A DNA stretch of 64,000 nucleotides. It comes from Nocardioides lianchengensis. Lineage in GTDB: Bacteria > Actinomycetota > Actinomycetes > Propionibacteriales > Nocardioidaceae. The notes under the pieces are model-generated. The model saw only the letters and a program-made list of their open reading frames with translations, ran no database searches and was not told the DNA's origin. This document shows positions 15,388 to 24,229 of the stretch, one piece after another; positions within the stretch are counted from its first letter, which is position 1, and each line of letters starts with the position of its first letter. The translations under genes were made by a program, and so were the position numbers. The DNA lies in contig NZ_FMZM01000008.1 in assembly GCF_900101465.1 (NCBI RefSeq), positions 124,001 through 188,000 of the forward strand, written 5' to 3'.

Positions 15388-16607
15388 CCTCTCCCGTGAA
15401 CCCACCCCCGCGGCTGCTGATGGGCCCGGGCCCGATCAATGCCGACCCGCGCGTGCTGCGCGCGATGTCGGCGCAGCTGGTCGGCCAGTACGACCCCTGG
15501 ATGACCGACACCATGACCGAGACGATGGGTCTCTACCGCGACGTCTTCCGCACCACCAACGAGCAGACCTTCGTGGTCGACGGCACCTCGCGTGCCGGCA
15601 TCGAGGCCGCCCTGGTCTCGCTGGTCGAGCCCGGCGACCGGGTGCTGGTGCCGGTCTTCGGGCGGTTCGGCCACCTGCTGGTCGAGATCGCCGAGCGCTG
15701 CGGCGCGGAGGTGCACACGATCGAGGTGCCGTGGGGCGAGGTGTTCGACCCGTCGGCCGTGGAGGAGGCGGTCGTCGCGACCCGCCCGAAGGTGCTCGCC
15801 GTCGTCCAGGGCGACACCTCGACCACCATGTGCCAGCCGCTGGAGGATCTCGGCGAGATCTGCCGCCGGCACGACGTGCTGCTCTACTGCGACGCCACCG
15901 CCTCCCTGGGCGGCAACCCCTTCGAGACCGACCTCTGGGGCCTGGACGTCGTCACCGCCGGGCTGCAGAAGTGCCTCGGCGGGCCGTCGGGGTCGGCGCC
16001 GATCACCCTCTCCCCGCGGGCGGCCACCGTGATCGACGGGCGCAAGCACGTCGAGGCCGGCATCCGCTCGGACGACGACGACGACGAGGACGCGGCCGGC
16101 GTCCGGATCGCCTCCAACTACCTCGACCTCGCGCAGGTCATGGACTACTGGGGCCCCCGCCGGCTCAACCACCACACCGAGGCCACCACCATGCTGTACG
16201 GCGCCCGCGAGTGCGCCCGGCTGCTGGTCGAGGAGGGCCTCGACGCGGCCGTCGAGCGGCACGCCCGGCACGGGCTGGCGATGCTGGAGGGCGTCCGCGG
16301 GCTGGGGCTGGCCGTCTTCGGCGACGTGGCGCACAAGATGCACAACGTCGTGGCCGTCGAGATCCCCGCGGGGGTCGACGGGGACGCCGCACGGTCGGCG
16401 CTGCTGACCGACTTCGGCATCGAGATCGGCACCTCGTTCGGCCCGCTCCACGGCAAGGTCTGGCGGATCGGCACCATGGGCCACAACGCCCGGAAGGACG
16501 CCGTGCTGGTGACCCTCGCGGCCCTGGAGCAGGTGCTGCGCGCGGGCGGCGTACCTCTCACCGCCGGAGGCGGCGTGGGGGCCGCGCAGGAGGTGTACTC
16601 CTCGTGA
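15384..16607 (+). CDS. pucG: Ureidoglycine-glyoxylate aminotransferase (PucG-type)
   Basis: The 407-aa class V PLP aminotransferase starts RLLMGPGPINADPRVL, like alanine-glyoxylate transaminases and B. subtilis PucG. The PLP lysine lies in VTAGLQKCLGGPSG, with CDATASLGG upstream and WRIGTMGHNARKD near the end. In purine clusters this enzyme transfers the amino group of S-ureidoglycine to glyoxylate, giving oxalurate and glycine. A run of acidic residues (RSDDDDDEDAAGVRIAS) sits where PucG proteins have IRSNYFDL-like sequence and looks lineage-specific. I start at GTG 15384, which overlaps the allantoinase stop and has GAGGAG 7 nt upstream; GTG 15396 is possible. AllC follows with a GTGA overlap. 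Confidence 0.85.
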   Translation: MTSPVNPPPRLLMGPGPINADPRVLRAMSAQLVGQYDPWMTDTMTETMGLYRDVFRTTNEQTFVVDGTSRAGIEAALVSLVEPGDRVLVPVFGRFGHLLVEIAERCGAEVHTIEVPWGEVFDPSAVEEAVVATRPKVLAVVQGDTSTTMCQPLEDLGEICRRHDVLLYCDATASLGGNPFETDLWGLDVVTAGLQKCLGGPSGSAPITLSPRAATVIDGRKHVEAGIRSDDDDDEDAAGVRIASNYLDLAQVMDYWGPRRLNHHTEATTMLYGARECARLLVEEGLDAAVERHARHGLAMLEGVRGLGLAVFGDVAHKMHNVVAVEIPAGVDGDAARSALLTDFGIEIGTSFGPLHGKVWRIGTMGHNARKDAVLVTLAALEQVLRAGGVPLTAGGGVGAAQEVYSS

Positions 16608-17836
16608 CCACCGCACGGGTCGTCCTGGACCGCTGCGCCGAGCTGGACCGGTTCTCGTCGATGCGGACCGGACTCGAGCGGGTACACCTCTCGACGGAGC
16701 ACGCCGGCGCCAATGCCGTCGTCGCCCGCTGGATGGAGGAGGCCGGGCTGCGCACCTGGACCGACGCCGCCGGCAACGTCTGCGGGCGCCGCGAGGGCAC
16801 CGAGCCCGGCTTGCCGGCGCTGCTGCTCGGCTCCCACCTCGACACCGTCCCCGACGCCGGGTCGTACGACGGGATGCTCGGCGTGGTGATGGCCGTGGCC
16901 GTCGCCGAGCGGCTCCGCGACGCCGCCCTGCCGTTCGCCCTGGAGATCGTCGGCTTCAGCGACGAGGAGGGCACCCGGTTCGGGAAGGCGCTGCTCGGGA
17001 GCCAGGCGCTCGCCGGCACCTGGGACGAGGAATGGTGGACGCTGCGGGACAAGAACGGCGTGACGCTGCACCAGGCGTTCCTCGACTTCGGGCTCGACCC
17101 GCGCCGGATCGGCGAGGCGGCCCGCCGGCCCGAGGAGCTGGTCGGCTACCTGGAGGCCCACATCGAGCAGGGCCCCTACCTGGAGGCGGCCGACGCGAGC
17201 CTGGGCTACGTGACGACGATCGCCGGCGCGCGCCGCTTCGCGATCTCGGTGCTGGGCGAGGCCCGGCACGCGGGCGGCACGCCGTACCACCGGCGCAAGG
17301 ACGCGCTGGTCGGCGCGAGCGAGATCGTCACCACCGTCGAGCGGATGGCGCGGGCCAGCGAGTGCATCGCCACCGTCGGTCGGCTGCACGTCCGGCCGGG
17401 TGCGGTCAACGTGATCCCGGGCCGCGCCGACCTGACCCTCGACCTGCGGGCCGCGACCGACACCGAGCGCGACGCGATGTGGACGGCGATGCACGCCGAG
17501 ATGGAGCGGCTGTGCGCCGACCGCGGGCTGCGCCTGGAGGTCGTGGAGACCCACACCGCACCGGCTGCGCCGTGCGCCGCGTGGCTCCAGCGCGCGGTGG
17601 TCTCCGGCATCGCCACCACCGGCGACGCCGCCCCGATGGGGCTGTGGAGCCGGGCCGGCCACGACGCGATGGCGGTCGCGGCCGTCGCCGACATCGGGAT
17701 GCTCTTCGTGCGCTGCTTCGACGGGATCAGCCACCACCCCGGCGAGGACGTGCGCGAGGTCGACGTCGCGCGCGGCCTGGACGCGTTCGAGGCAGCGGTG
17801 CTCGAGGTGGCCGCGACGGTGGGGGTCGCGCGGTGA
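16604..17836 (+). CDS. allC: Allantoate amidohydrolase
   Basis: The 410-aa M20-family enzyme has the metal ligands SHLDTVPDAGSYDGMLG, FSDEEGTRF and EAHIEQGP, plus MARASECI and DGISHHPGEDV near the end. This set matches allantoate amidohydrolase/N-carbamoyl-amino-acid hydrolase. In this operon the substrate is almost certainly allantoate, giving S-ureidoglycine, CO2 and ammonia. It uses GTG 16604, overlapping the aminotransferase stop, and overlaps the regulator gene at its end. No ureidoglycolate lyase or urease is seen in the window, so ureidoglycine is probably passed to PucG. Confidence 0.9.
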   Translation: MTTARVVLDRCAELDRFSSMRTGLERVHLSTEHAGANAVVARWMEEAGLRTWTDAAGNVCGRREGTEPGLPALLLGSHLDTVPDAGSYDGMLGVVMAVAVAERLRDAALPFALEIVGFSDEEGTRFGKALLGSQALAGTWDEEWWTLRDKNGVTLHQAFLDFGLDPRRIGEAARRPEELVGYLEAHIEQGPYLEAADASLGYVTTIAGARRFAISVLGEARHAGGTPYHRRKDALVGASEIVTTVERMARASECIATVGRLHVRPGAVNVIPGRADLTLDLRAATDTERDAMWTAMHAEMERLCADRGLRLEVVETHTAPAAPCAAWLQRAVVSGIATTGDAAPMGLWSRAGHDAMAVAAVADIGMLFVRCFDGISHHPGEDVREVDVARGLDAFEAAVLEVAATVGVAR

Positions 17837-18645
17837 GCCTGCGCATCGACGAGCGGATCGCCGAGCACCACGCCGCACTCTCCCCGCAGGAGCGCAAGGC
17901 GGCCGCCACCCTGCTCGAGCACCTCGACGACCTGGCGACCTACCGCGCCGCCGAGCTGGCCACCCTGGCCGGCGTCTCGAAGGCCACCATGAGCCGGCTC
18001 TTCCGGCACCTCGGGTACGCCGACTTCGACGAGGTCCGCGAGCACCTCCGGGCGCTGCGCACCGCCGGCGAGCCGCACCGCGTCGACGGCGCTCCCGACC
18101 TGGCCGCCCACGCCGCGCAGGAGGCCGAGGCGATCCTGCGCGCGCTGCAGCAGCCCCGGCTGACCGAGGCCGTGGCCCTGGTCGCCGGCGCCCGGCGGGT
18201 CACGGTGGTGGGATGGCGCAACAGCCACCCGGTGGCGCTGCACCTGCGCCAGCAGCTCTCCCAGGCGCGCGGCGACGTACGGCTGGCCCCGCTGCCGGGG
18301 CAGGTGGTCGGCGAGGAGCTGGCCGACCTGGGCCCGGGTGACGTGGTGGTGGTGGTGGGCTTCCGGCGCCGACCGCGCGGGTTCGGTGCGTTCCTGGCCG
18401 AGGCCGCCGGCACCGGCGCGGCGCTGGTGCTGCTCGCGGACCCGACCGCCCGGCCGCACGCGACGCCCGCGACGGTATGGCTCGAGTGCCCGGTCCAGGG
18501 GGCGCTGGCCTTCGACAGCTACGCCGCCGCGATGAGCCTGGTCGGGGCGCTCGCCGACGGGGTGCTCTCCCACGCCGGCCGCCCGGCCCGGGAGCGGGTT
18601 TCCGCCATCAGCCGCACCTACGAGCGGCTGATGGAGGTGGAGTGA
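17833..18645 (+). CDS. MurR/RpiR family transcriptional regulator
   Basis: The 270-aa protein has an N-terminal RpiR helix-turn-helix (about residues 10-80, LSPQERKAAATLLEHLDDLAT then ELATLAGVSKATMSRLFRHLG) and a C-terminal SIS domain (about 120-250, VTVVGWRNSHPVALHLRQQL then GPGDVVVVVGFRRRPRG). SIS domains normally bind sugar phosphates, so its effector in a purine operon is an open question. An RpiR-type regulator (HpxU) is reported near Klebsiella hpx genes, from memory. It sits mid-operon between allC and the xanthine dehydrogenase genes with GTGA and TGATG junctions, so it is autoregulated or simply co-expressed. Confidence 0.85.
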   Translation: MSLRIDERIAEHHAALSPQERKAAATLLEHLDDLATYRAAELATLAGVSKATMSRLFRHLGYADFDEVREHLRALRTAGEPHRVDGAPDLAAHAAQEAEAILRALQQPRLTEAVALVAGARRVTVVGWRNSHPVALHLRQQLSQARGDVRLAPLPGQVVGEELADLGPGDVVVVVGFRRRPRGFGAFLAEAAGTGAALVLLADPTARPHATPATVWLECPVQGALAFDSYAAAMSLVGALADGVLSHAGRPARERVSAISRTYERLMEVE

Positions 18646-19409
18646 TGGACCTCGGCACCGTCCGCTCCTTCCGCCCCGCCCGCTCCCGCGGCGACCTCAC
18701 CCTCTCGGGCGGCGAGGTCGTCGTCGGGGGCGGGACCTGGCTGTTCTCCGAGCCGCAGCCCGGCACCACCGGCCTGGTCGACCTGACCACGCTCGGCTGG
18801 GCGCCGTTCGAGCCCCTGCCCGACGGCACCCTGCGGATCGCCGCCACCTGCACGATCGAGCAGCTGGTCGGCGCCCCGTGGGGCGGTCTCGCCGAGCTCG
18901 CCCGGCAGGCGGCCGACGGGCTGCTGATGTCGTTCAAGGTGCAGCGCACCGCCACCGTCGGCGGCAACGTCTGCCTGGCCCTCCCGGCCGGGGCGATGAC
19001 CTCGCTGCTCGCGGGCCTCGGCGCCGAGGCGGTCGTGTGGACCCCCGACGGCGGCGAGCGGCGCGAGCCGGTCGCCGCGTTCGTGCGCGACGTGCGGGTC
19101 ACCTCGCTGCGGCCCGGCGAGGTGCTGCGGGCGATCGACGTACCGCCCTCGTCGCTGACCGCACCGGCCGCGTTCCGCCGCACGTCGTTGTCGCCGCTCG
19201 GCCGCTCGGCGGTCGTCGTGGTCGGCAGCGGACGCACGGTCACCGTCACCGCCTCGACCACCCGCCCGGTGGTGCTCGACGCGGACGACCTCGACGCGGG
19301 ACTGGCCGCCGTCGACTGCTGGTACGACGACGCGCACGGCGCAGCCGACTGGCGCGCCGCGGTCACGGGCCTGCTCGCCCGCGAGGTCGTCTCGGAGCTG
19401 GGCAGATGA
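18645..19409 (+). CDS. Xanthine dehydrogenase FAD-binding subunit
   Basis: The 254-aa product resembles the FAD subunit of molybdenum hydroxylases (PucC/XdhB/CoxM type): GGEVVVGGGTWLFSEPQPG is the FAD loop and QRTATVGGNVCLALPAG the second. The C-terminal CO-dehydrogenase-flavoprotein-like domain (PAAFRRTSLSPLGRSAVVVV) is present but short, so the protein is a little smaller than the usual 280-300 aa. It would pass electrons from the 2Fe-2S clusters to NAD or oxygen. It begins with a TGATG junction after the RpiR gene and ends with ATGA into the fused large subunit. Confidence 0.85.
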   Translation: MDLGTVRSFRPARSRGDLTLSGGEVVVGGGTWLFSEPQPGTTGLVDLTTLGWAPFEPLPDGTLRIAATCTIEQLVGAPWGGLAELARQAADGLLMSFKVQRTATVGGNVCLALPAGAMTSLLAGLGAEAVVWTPDGGERREPVAAFVRDVRVTSLRPGEVLRAIDVPPSSLTAPAAFRRTSLSPLGRSAVVVVGSGRTVTVTASTTRPVVLDADDLDAGLAAVDCWYDDAHGAADWRAAVTGLLAREVVSELGR

Positions 19410-22027
19410 GGATCGACGACCGGCCGGTCGACGCGACGCCCGCGCCCGGCCAGTGCCTGCGCACCTTCCTGCGCGAGCAAGGCGCATTGGCGGTCAAGAA
19501 GGGCTGCGACGCCGGCGACTGCGGGGCCTGCTCCGTGCTGCTCGACGGCGAGCCGGTGCACTCGTGCATCGTCCCGGCGGCTCGCGCGGTCGACTCGGCG
19601 GTCACGACCGCCGCCGGGCTGGGGAGCCCCGACGACCTCTCCCCCGTGCAGCAGGCCTTCGTCGCGGCGTGCGGCTTCCAGTGCGGCTTCTGCACCGCCG
19701 GGTACGTCGTCACCGCCACCGCCGTCGGACGGGAGGTCGAGGACCCGGAGCGGACGTTCAAGGGCAACCTGTGCCGCTGCACCGGCTACCGGTCGATCCG
19801 CGACGCCCTCGCCGGCCGGTCGAACGTCGCCCCCGGCGCGGTCGGCGCCTCGGTCGGCGCTCCCGCGGGCCCACGGATCGTGTCGGGCCGAGAGCCGTAC
19901 ACGCTCGACCTCCCGGCGACCGACGTCCTGCACGTGAAGCTGCTGGCCAGCCCGCACTCGCACGCCCGGATCACCGCCATCGACACGTCCGCGGCCGCGG
20001 CGCTGCCGGGCGTCCACCTGGTGCTGACCCATCTCGACGCCCCCGACGTCCTCTACTCCTCCGGCCGCCACGACAGCCGGCTCGACGACCCCGACGACAC
20101 CCGGCTGCTCGACGACGTGGTCCGGTTCAAGGGCCAGCGGGTCGCCGCCGTGGTGGCCGACTCGGTCGCCCTCGCCGAGGAGGCCCTCGCCCTGATCCGG
20201 GTGGAGTACGACGTGCTGCCCGCCGTGCTCGACCCCGAGGAAGCCCGGACGCCGGGCGCGCCGCTGGTGCACGGCGAGAAGTCCACGATGCGCAGCCGGA
20301 TCTCCGAGCCGATGCGCAACGTGGTCGCCCAGACCCACGGCGAGGTCGGCGACGTGTCCGCCGGGCTGGCGGCGGCCGAGGTCCGGGTCTCCGGCACCTG
20401 GCGCACCTCGCGGGTCACCCACGCGGCGCTCGAGACCCACGGCGCCCGCGGCTGGGTCGACGACGCCGGGCGGCTCGTCGTACGCACGAGCACGCAGGTG
20501 CCGTTCCTGGTCCGCGACGAGCTGGCCCACGTGCTCGGCGTCGACCGCGCGCAGGTGCGGGTGCTGGCCGCCCGGGTCGGCGGCGGGTTCGGGGGCAAGC
20601 AGGAGATGCTGGTCGAGGACGTCGTCGGGCTGGCCGTGCTCCGGCTCGCCGCCGCGGGGGTACGCCGTCCCGTGCAGCTGGAGCTGACCCGCGAGGAGCA
20701 GTTCACGCTGGTGCCCAGCCGACACCCGATGCGGGTGGAGGTCGAGCTCGGGGCCGACGCGGACGGCGTGCTGACCGCGCTGCGGCTCGACGTGCTCAGC
20801 GACACCGGCGCCTACGGCAACCACGCCGCCGGGGTGCTGTTCCACGGCTGCCACGAGTCGGTCGCGCTCTACCGCTGCCCCAACAAGCGGGTCGACGCGG
20901 AGGCGGTCTACACCCACACCGTTCCCGCGGGCGCGTTCCGTGGCTACGGGCTGGGGCAGGTGATCTTCGGGATCGAGTCGGCGCTGGACGACCTGGCGCG
21001 CGAGCTCGGGATCTCGGCCGCCGAGGTCCGGCGGCGCAACGCCGTACGGCCCGGGGACGGGTTCGTGGTCAACGGTCCGCCCGACGACGACCTGATGCTG
21101 ACGGAGTCGTCGTACGGGCTGCCGCAGTGCCTGGACCTGGTCGCGGCCGCCCTGGAGGAGGACCGCACCCCCGCTCCCGGCGCGGGGTGGCAGCTCGGCA
21201 GCGGACTGGCCGCCGCGATGATCGCCACCATCCCGCCGCGCGGCCACCACGCCACGGCCACGGTCACCGCGGAGCTCGACGGGACGGTCACCATCGGCGT
21301 CGGCTCGGCCGAGTTCGGCAACGGCTCGGCGACGGTGCACGTGCAGCTCGTCGCCGAGGAGCTCGGCGTCCCCGTGTCCCTCGTCCGGCTGCGCGGGTCC
21401 GACACCGACGCGACGTCGTACGACACCGGGGCCTACGGGTCGACCGGCACCGTGGTCGCCGGGAGCGCTGTCGTGGCCGCGGCCCGGGAGCTCCGCTCCC
21501 TCCTCGCCGCCCGCGAGGGAGCACCGCTCACCGAGCCGCTGGTCGCCCACGGCGAGCACCACGGGACGCCCCGCTCGGTCGCCTTCAACGTGCACGGCTT
21601 CCGGGTCGCGGTGCACCCGCCGACCGGCGAGGTCCGGCTGCTCGCCTCGGTGCACGCCGCCGACGCCGGCGTCGTGATGAACCCCGAGCAGCTGCGCGGC
21701 CAGGTCGAGGGCGGGGTCGCGCAGGCGATCGGCACCTCGCTCCAGGAGGAGGTCCGCCTGGTCGACGGCGCGGTGACGACCCGGACCTTCCGCGACTACC
21801 GGGTGCCGCAGATGGGCGACCTGCCCCCGACCCGCGTGCTGTTCGCCGACACGTACGACGACCTGGGCCCGCGCGGGGCCAAGTCGATGAGCGAGGCGCC
21901 GTACAACCCCGTCGCACCGGCCCTGGCCAACGCCGTCCGGGACGCCACCGGCGTACGACCCCACGAGCTGCCGATGACCCGCGACCGGGTCTGGCGGATG
22001 CTGCAGGAGAGGAACCCCCATGACTGA
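19406..22027 (+). CDS. Xanthine dehydrogenase, fused 2Fe-2S and molybdopterin subunit
   Basis: The 873-aa protein fuses two normally separate subunits. Residues ~1-135 are the [2Fe-2S] subunit: CDAGDCGACSVLLDG with a fourth Cys in VHSC, then CGFQCGFCTAG and NLCRCTGYRSI for the second cluster. Residues ~150-870 are the molybdenum-binding subunit, with GGGFGGKQEM, PAGAFRGYGLGQ and the closing GAKSMSEAPYNPVAPALANA (catalytic Glu). It oxidises hypoxanthine/xanthine to urate with the FAD subunit encoded just upstream. Substrate is inferred from the operon; other molybdenum hydroxylases share these motifs. There is no frameshift at the junction. No XdhC-type maturation gene is seen nearby. GuaD overlaps its end by 8 bp. 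Confidence 0.88.
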   Translation: MRIDDRPVDATPAPGQCLRTFLREQGALAVKKGCDAGDCGACSVLLDGEPVHSCIVPAARAVDSAVTTAAGLGSPDDLSPVQQAFVAACGFQCGFCTAGYVVTATAVGREVEDPERTFKGNLCRCTGYRSIRDALAGRSNVAPGAVGASVGAPAGPRIVSGREPYTLDLPATDVLHVKLLASPHSHARITAIDTSAAAALPGVHLVLTHLDAPDVLYSSGRHDSRLDDPDDTRLLDDVVRFKGQRVAAVVADSVALAEEALALIRVEYDVLPAVLDPEEARTPGAPLVHGEKSTMRSRISEPMRNVVAQTHGEVGDVSAGLAAAEVRVSGTWRTSRVTHAALETHGARGWVDDAGRLVVRTSTQVPFLVRDELAHVLGVDRAQVRVLAARVGGGFGGKQEMLVEDVVGLAVLRLAAAGVRRPVQLELTREEQFTLVPSRHPMRVEVELGADADGVLTALRLDVLSDTGAYGNHAAGVLFHGCHESVALYRCPNKRVDAEAVYTHTVPAGAFRGYGLGQVIFGIESALDDLARELGISAAEVRRRNAVRPGDGFVVNGPPDDDLMLTESSYGLPQCLDLVAAALEEDRTPAPGAGWQLGSGLAAAMIATIPPRGHHATATVTAELDGTVTIGVGSAEFGNGSATVHVQLVAEELGVPVSLVRLRGSDTDATSYDTGAYGSTGTVVAGSAVVAAARELRSLLAAREGAPLTEPLVAHGEHHGTPRSVAFNVHGFRVAVHPPTGEVRLLASVHAADAGVVMNPEQLRGQVEGGVAQAIGTSLQEEVRLVDGAVTTRTFRDYRVPQMGDLPPTRVLFADTYDDLGPRGAKSMSEAPYNPVAPALANAVRDATGVRPHELPMTRDRVWRMLQERNPHD

Positions 22028-22487
22028 CCAGGTGTGGCTGGAGCAGGCGGTCGCGCTGGCCGTCGCCAACGTCGAGGCGGGCGGCGGGCCGTTCGGCGCG
22101 CTCGTCGTACGGGAGGGGACGGTGCTGGCCACCGGCCAGAACCGGGTCACGCGCGACCTCGACCCGACCGCGCACGCCGAGGTGAACGCGATCCGCGCGG
22201 CCTGCGCCGAGCTCCGCGACTTCTCGCTGGCCGGCTGCACGCTCTACACCTCGTGCGAGCCCTGCCCGCTCTGCGTCTCCGCGTCCCTGTGGGCCCGGGT
22301 CGACCGCGTCGTGTACGCCGCCGACCGCCACGACGCCGCCCGCGGCGGCTTCGACGACCGCGAGTTCTACGAGCTCTTCGCCCGCGACCGCGCCACCTGG
22401 CCCACCCCGGTGGACGCCGTGCCCGTCCCCGCCGCCTTCAGCCCCTTCCAGGCCTGGCTCGACAACACCACCCGCACCCACTACTGA
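22020..22487 (+). CDS. guaD: Guanine deaminase (CDA-fold nucleoside deaminase)
   Basis: The 155-aa protein is a cytidine-deaminase-fold enzyme with zinc ligands AHAEVNAIR and CEPCPLC. The N-terminal GGGPFGALVV and the C-terminal FSPFQAWLDNTTRTHY match B. subtilis-type guanine deaminase. It converts guanine to xanthine, feeding the dehydrogenase encoded upstream. The ATG at 22020 lies inside the last codons of the dehydrogenase gene (8-bp overlap). It is the last gene of the operon; a palindromic repeat element lies 37 bp past the stop, before the convergent transporter genes. Confidence 0.88.
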   Translation: MTDQVWLEQAVALAVANVEAGGGPFGALVVREGTVLATGQNRVTRDLDPTAHAEVNAIRAACAELRDFSLAGCTLYTSCEPCPLCVSASLWARVDRVVYAADRHDAARGGFDDREFYELFARDRATWPTPVDAVPVPAAFSPFQAWLDNTTRTHY

Positions 22488-22523
22488 CCAGCCCTAGCCC
22501 GGGTGGGTCTGCGTGACCGACAG

Positions 22524-22580
22524 GGTCTCGACACGCCGGACGCGACCTCGTTCCTCGGTCGCGCGGCTCGCTCGACCACC
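22524..22580. repeat. Dispersed palindromic element, copy 4 (between convergent genes)
   Basis: This 57-bp element starts GGTCTCGACACGCC and ends GGCTCGCTCGACCACC, the reverse complement of the arms in the 4901-5179 array. Its centre is a 7-bp stem, CGCGACC (22541-22547) and GGTCGCG (22557-22563), with loop TCGTTCCTC. It lies between the 3' ends of guaD and the transporter operon, where it could end transcription from both sides. Confidence 0.8.
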
Positions 22581-22607
22581 ATCAGCGAGTCCGCTGGCGC
22601 GTCCTCG

Positions 22608-23423
22608 CTAGGCGGTGCTCTGGGACATGCCCATCCGCGCCAGGACGATGTTCTCGACGAGCTGGACGACGTTGTAGAGCGCGAGGGTCACGAAAGTGAT
22701 GATCGCGACCGCGGCCCAGAGGTTGTCGAACTGGGCGGCGGCGTTGAACTTCGTGATGTTGCCGCCGATGCCCTTGCCGGTCGAGAGCCACTCCGCGAGC
22801 AGGGCGCCGGTGACCGCGCCGGGCACCGAGACCCGGGCCGCCGCGAAGAGCGAGGGCAGGGCGCCGGGGATGGCCACCTTGGTCAGGGCCGACCAGTTGC
22901 CGCCGCCGTACACCTTGACCAGGTCGAGGCTCTCCTTGCTGGCGCGGCTGAGCCCGAAGAGCACCGAGGCCAGGGCGGGGAAGAGCACCACGATGCTGCC
23001 GATCACCGCCACCGAGGCCGCGGTGCCGCGGCCGGTGATCAGGATGATGACCGGCGCGATCGAGACCAGCGGGATGCTGCGCAGCAGCAGGGCCAGGGGC
23101 ATCACGCCGGCGGACACGGTCCGCGAGACGGTGAAGGCCATGGCCAGCACGGTGGCGACGACCATGCCGACGACGAAGCCGAGGGCGGCGTCCTTCAGCG
23201 ACTTGCCCGCGAGCCCGAAGAGGACCTCGCGATGCTCGGCGGCCGTGCTGCGGGCGCCCTCCTCGTCGACGAAGAGATGGTTCCAGACGTCGGTGGGCCC
23301 CTTGGCGACGTACTCGGTGATGCCCGAGAAGCTGAGCACGGCCTGCCACAGGAGCAGCACCACGGCCACGGTCAGCACGGCGTTGAACAGCGCACGGCCG
23401 ACGGCCTTCGCGAACGGGTGCAT
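22608..23423 (-). CDS. NitT/TauT-type ABC transporter permease 1
   Basis: The 271-aa membrane protein has about six helices and the BPD_transp_1 EAA-loop region around VYGGGNWSALTKVAIPGALPSLFAA, typical of SsuC/NrtB/ThiX-like permeases. It would form the channel with the second permease encoded directly upstream. ATG 23423 overlaps the stop of that gene (TGATG). It is the last gene of a four-gene transporter operon that converges on the purine operon. Confidence 0.85.
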   Translation of the reverse strand: MHPFAKAVGRALFNAVLTVAVVLLLWQAVLSFSGITEYVAKGPTDVWNHLFVDEEGARSTAAEHREVLFGLAGKSLKDAALGFVVGMVVATVLAMAFTVSRTVSAGVMPLALLLRSIPLVSIAPVIILITGRGTAASVAVIGSIVVLFPALASVLFGLSRASKESLDLVKVYGGGNWSALTKVAIPGALPSLFAAARVSVPGAVTGALLAEWLSTGKGIGGNITKFNAAAQFDNLWAAVAIITFVTLALYNVVQLVENIVLARMGMSQSTA

Positions 23424-24229
23424 CAGCTCTCCCTCCCGGACACCCAGGGCGTGACGAAGCGGGCGAGCAGGCCAACGAGGCCGTAGCCCACCAGGGCGAT
23501 CAGGGCGCAGAGCAGGAAGACCACCCAGACCCGCTCGGAATCGAGGTTGCCCTGCAGCCGGATCAGCAGGATGCCGACGCTGCGGTCGGTGGCGCCCATG
23601 TACTCGCCGAGGACGGCCCCCAGGAACGCCGTGGGTACGGCGACCTGCAGCGCGTTCAGGATCGCGGGCAGCGCCGCGACCAGCCGCACCTTGCGCAGCT
23701 GGGTCAGCCGGCCGCCGCCGTACACGCTGACGACGTCGAGGCTGGCCCGGTCGGCCGCCCGGAAGCCGAGCAGCGCGCCGACGACGGTCGTGAAGAAGAC
23801 CGCCAGCGCCGCGAGCAGGATGGCCGTCTTGGACGGATCCCCCGGCTGGTCGGCGCCGCCGACGGCGACGATCGCGATGCCGCCGACGGCGACCATCGGC
23901 AGGCAGTAGCTCACCACCGCGACCTGGACGATGACCGGCTCCAGCCGCGGGACCAGCAGCACGGTGCTGGCGAGCAGCAGCGCCAGTCCGTTGCCCCACA
24001 CGAAGCCGTAGCCGGCCTCGGTGAGGGTGACTTCGAAGGCCGGCCAGTAGGCGCCGAGGCCGTCCTCGAAGAGCCGGTGGAAGACCGCCCACGGGGAGGG
24101 CACCGGCGTGAAGCTGGTGCCCTCGTCGGGACGGAAGGCGACCACGGAGAACAGCCACCAGGCCAGCACGATCCCGACACCGCCGATGATGCCGGCGAGC
24201 CAGCCGGGGATGCGGCCCTGGGCGATCAC
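23423..24229 (-). CDS. NitT/TauT-type ABC transporter permease 2
   Basis: The 268-aa product is a second, clearly different permease with about six helices. Its EAA loop region is [25 protein letters not shown], followed by [12 protein letters not shown]. Most NitT/TauT systems have one permease gene and use a homodimer; two genes here suggest a heterodimeric channel. The GTG start at 24229 overlaps the ATPase stop (GTGA). Confidence 0.85.
   Translation of the reverse strand: MIAQGRIPGWLAGIIGGVGIVLAWWLFSVVAFRPDEGTSFTPVPSPWAVFHRLFEDGLGAYWPAFEVTLTEAGYGFVWGNGLALLLASTVLLVPRLEPVIVQVAVVSYCLPMVAVGGIAIVAVGGADQPGDPSKTAILLAALAVFFTTVVGALLGFRAADRASLDVVSVYGGGRLTQLRKVRLVAALPAILNALQVAVPTAFLGAVLGEYMGATDRSVGILLIRLQGNLDSERVWVVFLLCALIALVGYGLVGLLARFVTPWVSGRES

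Noticed and set aside
18608..22240. A 1210-aa minus-strand open frame opposite the xanthine dehydrogenase genes
   Set aside because: It is a high-GC antisense shadow; the plus strand has complete family motifs and tight gene coupling, and the shadow has no domain pattern.
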